A stretch of DNA of 5,451 nucleotides, taken from the NCBI GenBank assembly GCA_031255055.1, contig JAIRTG010000172.1, positions 1-5,451 of the forward strand, given 5' to 3'. The DNA comes from Prevotellaceae bacterium. GTDB taxonomy: Bacteria > Bacteroidota > Bacteroidia > Bacteroidales > Paludibacteraceae. A program made the position numbers and the translations under genes. This document shows positions 1 to 5,451 of this stretch, piece by piece. The notes beneath the pieces are model-generated. The model was not told the DNA's origin. It searched no databases and saw nothing but the letters and a program-made list of their open reading frames with translations. Position 1 is the stretch's first letter, and the number at the start of each line of letters is the position of its first letter.

Positions 1-812
1 AGTGATTGGGGTATTGTTAATTTTACAGGAACCACATACGTATTACCATTGTACACAATGGTTATATAACCACCCTCTTCCGTGATTGTCAGATCAGAAG
101 AACCGCCGGAACCCGTGTCACCTTTGTCACCTTTATCTCCTTTATCGCCCGTGTCACCTTTGTCACCCTTGTCTCCTTTATCGCCGGTAGCAGGTACCGG
201 ATTTCCTAAAGCATCTTTCATCAATTGCCACGAAATTCCGTTGTCTAAACTGACTTCCCAGTTATTATCACTATTTATGCGTAATAGAGGGGTCAGGCCG
301 GTGTTACCCGTATCACCTTTGTCACCTGTATCACCTTTCTCTCCTTTCTCTCCTTTCTCTCCTTTCTCTCCCTTCTCTCCTTTCTCTCCCTTCTCTCCCT
401 TGGCAAGTATCATATTACCTGCCCCATCTCTCATCCATTCACCATTAAGCGTCCAGTAGAGTAATCCGTCTGTGTGTTCTTTCATACCTACTACAGGTGT
501 ATCGCCATGTTTAAGAACAATCTTGCTTCCATCGCTCATAAGCAGTTCGTATCCGCTTCCGTCGGAAAGAGAAGTATAGGAGACGATTGATACTTTTTTC
601 TCCAACGCATCTATCAGGTTGCGAATGGTCGTAATCTCTTCGTTAGCTGATTTTACTAAAGCCTCAAGTGTTTTCAATCTCGATTCATGGTCATTGAGTT
701 GTTCTTTTTGTTCCGCCTGCCTGCGCAGAATTTCGTCGAAATCTGTTCTTTCACATGATGCAGCAAATATTAATATCAATGCTGCGAGGATGATTTTAAT
801 TGTTGTTTTCAT
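1..812 (-). CDS. Collagen-like DUF4988-type surface lipoprotein, C-terminus cut by window edge
   Basis: The frame starts at ATG 812 and stays open to base 1, giving 270 residues without a stop; the C-terminus lies outside the window. Residues 1-20 are a lipoprotein signal: K residues, a hydrophobic stretch, then FAASC with Cys20 as the lipidated residue, followed by an acidic stretch (ERTDFDE) that could serve as a Bacteroidetes surface-export signal. Residues ~24-75 are a charged, heptad-like coiled coil. Residues ~76-138 and ~172-207 (motifs DTPVVGM, GLLYWTLNGEWM, GLTPLLRI, WEVSLDNGISW) resemble the DUF4988 / PL29-lyase N-terminal module common in Bacteroidales. Two Gly-X-Y tracts (residues 139-172 and 210-234) are collagen-like. 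The start is chosen because it gives the lipobox and follows an A-rich stretch. It lies 47 bases after the barrel gene and is probably the third gene of the operon. A trimeric stalk at the cell surface is an inference; any catalytic domain would be in the missing part. Confidence 0.88.
   Translation of the reverse strand, partial: MKTTIKIILAALILIFAASCERTDFDEILRRQAEQKEQLNDHESRLKTLEALVKSANEEITTIRNLIDALEKKVSIVSYTSLSDGSGYELLMSDGSKIVLKHGDTPVVGMKEHTDGLLYWTLNGEWMRDGAGNMILAKGEKGEKGEKGEKGEKGEKGEKGDTGDKGDTGNTGLTPLLRINSDNNWEVSLDNGISWQLMKDALGNPVPATGDKGDKGDKGDTGDKGDKGDKGDTGSGGSSDLTITEEGGYITIVYNGNTYVVPVKLTIPQS
111..185 (-). repeat. Collagen-like Gly-X-Y tract 2 with 36-base tandem duplication
   Basis: Residues 210-233 of the lipoprotein are eight Gly-X-Y triplets made of two identical 12-residue blocks (GDK GDK GDK GDT). 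The two DNA copies, 150-185 and 114-149, are 36 bases each and differ at only two positions, both silent. This indicates a recent tandem duplication. GDK/GDT triplets are typical of bacterial collagen-like stalks, where Lys-Asp pairs stabilise the triple helix without hydroxyproline. Confidence 0.92.
297..398 (-). repeat. Collagen-like Gly-X-Y tract 1 (seven GEK units)
   Basis: Eleven consecutive Gly-X-Y triplets, residues 139-171 of the lipoprotein. The first seven are identical GEK (bases 336-398), encoded by a nine-base unit that varies only between AAA and AAG for Lys. The rest are GDT, GDK, GDT and GNT. The near-perfect nine-base periodicity is prone to slippage. Any loss or gain of whole units keeps the reading frame, so the expected effect is a change of stalk length rather than on/off switching. 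Confidence 0.92.
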
Positions 813-859
813 TTTTTCTTTGTTTTATGTTAGAAATATTTTGATTTGTGTCTAATCTG

Positions 860-2116
860 TTATCTAACGGACAGCCGTATCTGTGCCCGGCGTGCCGTTT
901 GGCCGTAACCTCCCTCGCTGTCGACCCCCATGCCCTGCACCTGCGCAAAACGGCCGGGGGCAATCCCCTGCTCGACCAGATAGCGTTGCAGGGCTTCTGC
1001 TCGGCGCTGCGAGAGGCTCTCGTTGACGGCTTTGGTACCTGTTACGTCGCACCATCCCTCGATCCGTATCTGCGCATCGGAGTATTTGTTCAGCACACGC
1101 AGTATTTCGTCGAGTTCCGTCCAATAACGCTCCGTGTCGATCACGGCATACCCTCTGCGGAAATAGAGCACCGGTATCGGCACACCCTCCACTTCGTGGA
1201 TGTAAGCCAAGCGGGTGGCTTCCAGTTCGGCTTGCCTTCTGGCTTCGGCTTCGCGGGCGGCCTGCTCGCGCTCCAGACGTTCCGTCTCTGCCCGCTCCGC
1301 GGAATCATCGAGGGCAGGGGGCAGCGGGGTGTCCACAATCGGTACGGCTACCTTCCGCTCCGACGAGTTGCCGAAATTGAATGTTATGCCGACCGAGGCG
1401 TTTGCCATTAGGTTTACGCGCCAAATCGGATCATTATTAAGCCCGTCGAAAGATTCGTTACGTAACCATAGTAATCCGCCACGCAAGTGAGTGGATATTT
1501 TGGGCGAGAGGCGGAAGCGAAGCCCAAGGTCGCCGCCTGCTGCATAGTTCCAATCTCCTCCTCCTGTACCTTCGCTCCATTGCTTGTTGCCGGCAACCGT
1601 ATAGAGCTTCGGTGAGAATTTTTGGGCATATATCGCAGGTGCGAGTTCGACATCGAAAGCGTGGTATTTACGGGGAGAAAACAGACTGATTAATCCCACT
1701 TGTAAGCGCAATCCTGCTTGTATATAAGTAGTGCGACTATATAAGTCTCCTAATTTTATATCAGAAGGATCCAATTGTACATAATTTATAATACCAGACT
1801 TACTTACATAATCGATCAATTGATGATTTTGCGCTCCTATTCGCCCAACTCCATAATCAAACGAAAGTTCGGGTGAGAACCAGCCGCCGAGTTTGTACCC
1901 GGCGAATATGCCACCGCCGTAACCGAAATGCGTTTTTTCGCCGAATGAGAAAAGGTCACCCCAGAATAGCGGACTGTTCGCCTGCGTCCCGATGTAAAAC
2001 CCGGAGGGATTCTGATCCGGCTCAGTACGTAGGGCAACGCCGGAGTCTTGCGCCTGCGCACTTGTATATAAAGTGCATAAAAGCGCAGGAATGAGAATTT
2101 TTAGTTTTCGTTTCAT
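860..2116 (-). CDS. Outer-membrane beta-barrel protein with OmpA-type peptidoglycan-binding domain
   Basis: A complete 418-residue protein. Residues 1-22 form a signal peptide (MKRK, hydrophobic core, cleavage after AQA). Residues ~38-250 are rich in alternating aromatic/Gly strands (GFYIGTQ, FGYGGGIFAGYKL, FSPELSFDYGVG, YIQAGLRLQVGL, LRGGLLWLR, ASVGITFNFG), as in a small membrane beta-barrel. Residues ~270-304 are a highly charged helix (AERAETERLEREQAAREAEAR) likely to span the periplasm. Residues ~308-418 are an OmpA C-terminal domain: VLYFRRG, IRIEGWCDVTG and LSQRRAEAL. Asp357 and Arg372 are spaced 15 apart, as are the two diaminopimelate-binding residues of E. coli and Acinetobacter OmpA. 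It therefore probably links the outer membrane to peptidoglycan. It lies 42 bases after the MACPF gene. The barrel half contains an AT-rich patch while the linker and OmpA half are strongly GC-rich, suggesting a mosaic gene. A role as toxin receptor variant or immunity factor is inference from position only. Confidence 0.93.
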   Translation of the reverse strand: MKRKLKILIPALLCTLYTSAQAQDSGVALRTEPDQNPSGFYIGTQANSPLFWGDLFSFGEKTHFGYGGGIFAGYKLGGWFSPELSFDYGVGRIGAQNHQLIDYVSKSGIINYVQLDPSDIKLGDLYSRTTYIQAGLRLQVGLISLFSPRKYHAFDVELAPAIYAQKFSPKLYTVAGNKQWSEGTGGGDWNYAAGGDLGLRFRLSPKISTHLRGGLLWLRNESFDGLNNDPIWRVNLMANASVGITFNFGNSSERKVAVPIVDTPLPPALDDSAERAETERLEREQAAREAEARRQAELEATRLAYIHEVEGVPIPVLYFRRGYAVIDTERYWTELDEILRVLNKYSDAQIRIEGWCDVTGTKAVNESLSQRRAEALQRYLVEQGIAPGRFAQVQGMGVDSEGGYGQTARRAQIRLSVR

Positions 2117-2158
2117 ATAAAATATTTTAATGTTTATTACTTTGTCGTTTTATTCTCC

Positions 2159-4855
2159 TTATACCGTCCTTATTTCATCGGCATAATATTGATACGGAAC
2201 TTTAAGCATTCCTTTCAGCGCCATGTGCTCGCAGTCGCTGCTACCCGGTCCGTCGATAATGATTTGAAACTTGGCGTTATCGGTATCGATAAAAGGACAG
2301 CCACGCGCTTGCGTCGTCACATCGATCCAATCATGCATTTTTCCTACATATGTTCCGTCGAAGATATAAGAGTTGGTTTTTAGATTCTCATCGATAGCCA
2401 CTTTGCTTTTGTTGTTTACAGGTATGTCATATACCTGCTTGAGTTGTATTTTTGAACGGTCGGCGGCTTTACCTCCTTCGTGCACTTCGTACCAAACGGC
2501 TACTCCGATTTTTCCATCAACAATGTTGACTAGTTCCAACTTGATTTTCCAATAAGTTTCTTTGCCTTCGCTGGTGCTGATTTCGCGGTCATGCTGATTT
2601 AATCTGGCTACGGCCGATTTCTCCTTAACGGCTAAACTATGCGTTTGAACGCCTTTGCCTATAATGGTATTACTTTTCGGACAATTTTTTATGATAAAGT
2701 TTTTATAGGCTTTCTCCAACGAATTACGCGTCACCTTTTTTCCGTTAGGAACAAATTCATAAATCGGGATAAGCGTTCCGCTGAGATAATCGCACCAAGA
2801 GGCGTTAGCACTTGTAATACCGCGTACCCATTCCTCTTTATATTTTTTCAATTTCTCTAATTCGGTTTCGCCATTTATCAATATGGCGAGTTTGTGATCG
2901 CCTCCGGTGGCAAACGCTTTCGATTCAAAGGTTTCGTCGCTCATATTATCTTTAATAGTTTCGGTTTTGGAATAATCGACCGAAACGCCACCGCCTGCGC
3001 CGCCACTTCCTCCGGATCCTTTGCTCGCCGTTTCGCCCAATTTATTGATTTTCTCAATAATATCCTGTGCTTTATCTATTTTCCCTTCCTGCAAATATTT
3101 ATCGCGTTGTTCGTATAATTTGGAAAAATCCAAAGCGTTGTTCAACGATCCGTCTTCTTTCATATTTACTTTAATGCCTGTTTTGTTGCTGAAAGTTTTT
3201 ACTATCGTTGTGTTGTTGATACTTTGCAAATAGCTGTAATTGTAATCAAAGCGTCCGCCCAATTTCATTCCGAGCATAACGTGCGTGCCGTATTTTTCCA
3301 CTATTTTATCGGACGAGAGTTTGTTTAAGTCAGCAAGGAACGAGTTGGTCAGAAAAGCGCATAATTCATTGGGAACTTTCGCGCCTTGAATTTGGTATTG
3401 CTCGATAGAGGTTACATCTTTTCTTGTGATAAATTTGTAGGTGTCTTTATTATACCGGTCTTCCGAAAACGTTTTCTTCGTTTCGCTTGAAAAACTTAAA
3501 AGGCCAAATTGAGCGGAAACGTTAACCGTTAGGTCGGTTTCCAGTTTTTTTGAATATTCGTGTGAACCGTTTTTATTGATTTCATAGCTCGAAGTACGGC
3601 TATTGGTATTCCTGTCGATTCGCTGGTATTCATTCAATTTGTCAATATCCAAAACGGGGTCTGCAAGGCTGTCGCCGTCGATAGATGCATATTGACCGGA
3701 AATATACATACCGTGTCCGAGAATGCTTCTTACTTTTTCGTTGATGGACGAAATTTTTGAACAATTGCCTTTTGTCGGCGTAGTAATAGGCGTTAAAACA
3801 GGTTCTTCCACAATCAATCGAGGTTTGGTCGTTTCGCGTACTTCATAGTCAATATATATCGTTCCTTTTATACCCATGTTTTCCTTTTGGGTTTCATTAC
3901 CGCTGCCATCCATTTTTACGCGTAGGTTGGCCAATGTTTTGTTTTTTCCGTTATCCATATAGCACCAATTTTTCTTTTCGCCGCTATAAAGTTGATTTTG
4001 GGTAATTAAATTAACCTTAGCGCCTCCAAATCCCCACCAACTTTTAATTTCACTGTTTTCGAAATCATAGGCGGCTAGATTGCTTAAAGTGTACCTTTTG
4101 GAAAGACTGAGTACGGAATAATCATTATGCTGTTGTCTTACAATATACAAAAGAATGATTTCGATATTTTTTCCGGTCTTTTGATAACCTACATTTACGG
4201 AGACCGATGTCCATTGGCCTTTTTTAGTACAAATATCGGAATCTCCTTTATAACTGCTACTTGCGGGATACGACAACACCAGTTGATTGTCTTTTTTCTC
4301 CAATTTTGGATTGGGAGAATTGATAACTTTCTCATGAATTCCGCCAATCAGTTCAAAGTCAAATGCCAAGCGCCCATTTTGAACGACTTCGGTTACTTCT
4401 TTGGTGTATGATGCAGACGGCGTAACCGGAGTTGTGGTACTTGTTGATGGACGGGATACAGTTGAACTTGTAGAAGAAACTGTGGCTAAACTTGTAGAAG
4501 GACGAGTCACAGTTGAGGAAACAACTGTTGTAGCAGCAGCCGTTTTTGTGCTTATACGATTGTAGGTGTTTTCACCGACTTCATTACTTACGTAAATAAT
4601 AATTTCATAAGCTGTGTTTGCTTTAAGTCCTGTAATTGTATAAGATGATATATCTACTATCCGACCGCTTGATTTTCTTCTATTGTCCCAAGTATAAGGA
4701 GGTTCACACCAAGTAATTGAATACTTGATTTTATTTTGCGGTATTTTTTTGTCTGTTGCCTTTGTCCACGAAAGTTGGATACTGTCTGCCGTTACTTTAG
4801 TAACAGTAACGGTTTTGTTAGGAATCTGAGGAACTGTTTCATTTATTGTAGCCAT
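2159..4855 (-). CDS. MACPF-domain pore-forming protein with N-terminal fibronectin type III domain and no signal peptide
   Basis: An 898-residue protein. Domains in order: fibronectin type III, ~8-105 (SIQLSW, YSITW, YTITGLKANTAYEIIIYVSN); Thr/Ser linker, ~105-150; beta-rich domain A, ~160-342; MACPF core, ~366-722; beta-rich domain B, ~745-892. The MACPF signature Y-G-T-H is at 522-525, followed by the family's conserved Gly pair (LGGRF, 532-536). A Gly-rich stretch (613-623) and the charged helix before it (~576-611) sit where one of the membrane-inserting helix clusters is expected. MACPF proteins assemble into ring pores in target membranes; Bacteroidales members (BSAPs) kill related bacteria. 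The size exceeds that of BSAP-1-type proteins because of the added domains. ATG 4855 is the only plausible start: an in-frame TAA lies five codons upstream. No signal peptide or lipobox follows it, unlike the known secreted BSAPs. The MACPF assignment is firm; antibacterial activity is inferred. Confidence 0.93.
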   Translation of the reverse strand: MATINETVPQIPNKTVTVTKVTADSIQLSWTKATDKKIPQNKIKYSITWCEPPYTWDNRRKSSGRIVDISSYTITGLKANTAYEIIIYVSNEVGENTYNRISTKTAAATTVVSSTVTRPSTSLATVSSTSSTVSRPSTSTTTPVTPSASYTKEVTEVVQNGRLAFDFELIGGIHEKVINSPNPKLEKKDNQLVLSYPASSSYKGDSDICTKKGQWTSVSVNVGYQKTGKNIEIILLYIVRQQHNDYSVLSLSKRYTLSNLAAYDFENSEIKSWWGFGGAKVNLITQNQLYSGEKKNWCYMDNGKNKTLANLRVKMDGSGNETQKENMGIKGTIYIDYEVRETTKPRLIVEEPVLTPITTPTKGNCSKISSINEKVRSILGHGMYISGQYASIDGDSLADPVLDIDKLNEYQRIDRNTNSRTSSYEINKNGSHEYSKKLETDLTVNVSAQFGLLSFSSETKKTFSEDRYNKDTYKFITRKDVTSIEQYQIQGAKVPNELCAFLTNSFLADLNKLSSDKIVEKYGTHVMLGMKLGGRFDYNYSYLQSINNTTIVKTFSNKTGIKVNMKEDGSLNNALDFSKLYEQRDKYLQEGKIDKAQDIIEKINKLGETASKGSGGSGGAGGGVSVDYSKTETIKDNMSDETFESKAFATGGDHKLAILINGETELEKLKKYKEEWVRGITSANASWCDYLSGTLIPIYEFVPNGKKVTRNSLEKAYKNFIIKNCPKSNTIIGKGVQTHSLAVKEKSAVARLNQHDREISTSEGKETYWKIKLELVNIVDGKIGVAVWYEVHEGGKAADRSKIQLKQVYDIPVNNKSKVAIDENLKTNSYIFDGTYVGKMHDWIDVTTQARGCPFIDTDNAKFQIIIDGPGSSDCEHMALKGMLKVPYQYYADEIRTV
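4439..4519 (-). repeat. Thr/Ser-rich linker with internal direct repeat
   Basis: Inside the MACPF gene, the peptide SSTVTRPSTS (residues 113-122) is repeated as SSTVSRPSTS (130-139). The corresponding DNA segments, 4490-4519 and 4439-4468, are close copies with a 51-base period. The surrounding residues 105-150 are almost all Thr, Ser, Pro, Ala and Val. This is a flexible tether between the fibronectin domain and the rest of the protein. Such stretches are frequent O-glycosylation targets, but the Bacteroidales D-(S/T)-hydrophobic sequon is not seen here. Confidence 0.75.
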
Positions 4856-5086
4856 GAGTGTATGCGATTACCTTATACTATCGCGAGGTTTTTTATTTTT
4901 TGATTCTTTTTATTACATATAGAGTATTAAAAGCCGAAACGATTTCCCCTATAACAGGGATATTATAGATGCTATATTATTTTCCGGTTTTGTAACGCTT
5001 TGGGTAGCATATCGCTGCTATTACCCTGATAATTCCTTTATTCACCACAGTATTGTTTATTATAAGTTTGCTTTGATAGAATATTA
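4856..5086 (-). other. Long 5' leader of the MACPF operon with possible hairpins
   Basis: About 230 bases between the predicted transcription start and the MACPF ATG, with no coding sequence. On the transcript strand three small stems can be drawn: GGGTA..GCA / TGC..TACCC with a three-base bulge (5002-5026); CTATAA / TTATAG (4949-4968), which overlaps an alternative TCCC / GGGA stem (4945-4960); and GCGAT / ATCGC (4864-4884), whose loop holds AAGG about 15 bases before the ATG. An A-rich run (4889-4918 read on minus) lies between them. No known riboswitch family was recognised. The stems are short and their significance is uncertain. Confidence 0.35.
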
Positions 5087-5091
5087 CAGCA

Positions 5092-5123
5092 CAAAATTAT
5101 ATAGGCGGGAAAAGTGTGTCAAT
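5092..5123 (-). promoter_or_regulatory. Probable Bacteroides-type promoter of the MACPF operon
   Basis: Read on the minus strand, TAATTTTG (5099 to 5092) fits the -7 element TAnnTTTG exactly. ATTG (5123 to 5120) fits the -33 element TTTG at three of four positions. The spacer of 20 bases is within the usual range. Transcription would begin near base 5086, leaving a leader of about 230 bases before the MACPF start. No other CAAAnnTA (the reverse complement) occurs between this site and the gene. Confidence 0.6.
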
Positions 5124-5159
5124 GAGTAATTCTACTCAATCTATATGAGTAATATTACT
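5122..5159. promoter_or_regulatory. Putative operator: cluster of GAGTA/AGTAAT repeats upstream of the MACPF promoter
   Basis: ATGAGTAAT occurs twice in direct orientation, at 5122-5130 and 5145-5153, 23 bases apart (about two helical turns). Each copy is the left arm of an inverted repeat: GAGTA-ATTC-TACTC (5124-5137) and the perfect 12-base palindrome AGTAATATTACT (5148-5159). The block overlaps the last base or two of the -33 element of the leftward promoter and lies ~30 bases upstream of the rightward promoter. That is a typical place for a dimeric regulator to act on either or both. The regulator is not in the window. Confidence 0.5.
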
Positions 5160-5191
5160 TAGCTATTATGCATGGAAAGACCTTTAATGAT

Positions 5192-5222
5192 TTTGATAAA
5201 TAAAATATTTGACTTATTTTTG
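5192..5222 (+). promoter_or_regulatory. Consensus Bacteroides-type promoter facing the ATPase remnant
   Basis: TTTG at 5192-5195, a 19-base spacer, then TATTTTTG at 5215-5222: both elements match the Bacteroides housekeeping consensus (TTTG, TAnnTTTG) fully. Transcription would start near base 5229, about 37 bases before the ATG of the broken ATPase gene at 5266. It is divergent from the MACPF operon promoter, and the repeat cluster 5122-5159 lies between the two. Confidence 0.6.
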
Positions 5223-5265
5223 CTTTTGATTATATAAATATAAATCATGATTTTGCCTTTGTAAA

Positions 5266-5451
5266 ATGAAAAGAGGATATTTAGAAAGAAGCGTAGGTGC
5301 GGAATTACTCGTTTGGAACCGGGAGCCCGACCGAAACTACGACATATCTGATTAAACAGGCTCTTGACCTGTTGATTATGGCAGAACTGGTAATTCCTGC
5401 AACACACAGCTCGGCAAATGGTGTCCCTCTGGGTGCGGAAATAAATAGCAA
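5266..5451 (+). pseudogene. Internally deleted AAA+ ATPase (DUF4143-type) remnant, runs off the right edge
   Basis: From ATG 5266 the frame encodes about 24 residues (MKRGYLERSVGAELLVWNRE, then PDRN) that resemble the N-terminus of Bacteroidales AAA+ ATPases just before the 'KPLLLRGARQVGKS' Walker A region. It then stops at TAA 5353. From ~5342 a different frame (open from 5297 to the window end) encodes YLIKQALDLLIMAELVIPAT followed by HSSANGVPLGAEINS. This matches, from memory of the family, the C-terminal DUF4143 part (xxALxLLIMAGLVxPVTHxxANGxPLGAEIN). The Walker A and B motifs that should lie between are absent, so the junction at about 5332-5345 marks an internal deletion with a frame change. 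Roughly 240-260 residues would be missing, judged from usual family length. The product would be inactive. The N-terminal match is weaker than the C-terminal one. Confidence 0.6.

Noticed and set aside
111..398. CRISPR-like short repeats
   Set aside because: The repeats are contiguous nine-base coding triplet arrays inside a lipoprotein gene, with no unique spacers.
82..459. Plus-strand open frame of Pro-Leu-Ser / Pro-Phe-Ser repeats
   Set aside because: It is the exact antisense of the Gly-X-Y tracts of the lipoprotein; the repeats are explained by the minus-strand gene.
848..1411. Plus-strand open frame of 187 codons
   Set aside because: It lies opposite the GC-rich linker and OmpA domain, where stops are rare. 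It has no recognisable domain, and the minus-strand protein has clear OmpA motifs.
2117..2158. Separate promoter or terminator between the MACPF and barrel genes
   Set aside because: No TAnnTTTG on the minus strand and no stem followed by a T run in the 42 bases. The same holds for 813-859.
5122..5159. Inverted repeats of an invertible promoter (phase variation)
   Set aside because: The repeats are short and lie within 40 bases of each other. They do not flank a promoter, and no recombinase gene is in the window. An operator fits better.
5159..5407. Minus-strand open frame of 82 codons upstream of the MACPF operon
   Set aside because: It has no recognisable motif, a low-complexity Ile/Lys-rich tail from AT-rich DNA, and it runs antisense to the ATPase remnant and its promoter.

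Overview
The window reads as DNA from a member of the Bacteroidales (Bacteroides, Parabacteroides, Alistipes or a relative). The signs are Bacteroides-type promoter elements (TTTG about 20 bases before TAnnTTTG), gene starts preceded by A-rich stretches rather than strong Shine-Dalgarno sites, a DUF4988-type collagen-like lipoprotein, and a fragment of a DUF4143-type AAA+ ATPase of a kind abundant in this order. The genus cannot be fixed from the sequence alone.

Bases 1-4855 hold three genes on the minus strand. They are transcribed right to left with gaps of 42 and 47 bases and no visible promoter or terminator in the gaps, so they are very probably one operon. The order of transcription is: (i) an 898-residue protein with a MACPF pore-forming domain, an N-terminal fibronectin type III domain and two similar beta-rich domains on either side of the MACPF core (2159-4855); (ii) a 418-residue outer-membrane beta-barrel protein with a periplasmic OmpA-type peptidoglycan-binding domain (860-2116); (iii) a lipoprotein with a coiled coil, a DUF4988-like domain and two collagen-like Gly-X-Y tracts (1-812, cut by the left edge).

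Bases 4856-5265 contain no convincing gene. They hold the operon's probable promoter, a leader of about 230 bases with possible hairpins, a cluster of inverted and direct repeats that looks like an operator, and a well-matched promoter facing the other way. That second promoter leads into a wrecked gene (5266-5451): the first ~24 residues of what looks like an AAA+ ATPase are joined out of frame to its C-terminal DUF4143-like part, and the ATPase core is missing.

Working model (inference): the operon resembles the Bacteroidales MACPF antimicrobial toxins (BSAPs), in which a pore-former attacks close relatives through a surface receptor and the producer carries a resistant version of that receptor. 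Here the barrel protein next to the toxin is the natural candidate for receptor or self-protection partner, and its gene has a sharply mosaic base composition. The main puzzle is that the MACPF protein has no signal peptide and an in-frame stop just upstream rules out a longer form, so its route out of the cell, or its target, is unknown.
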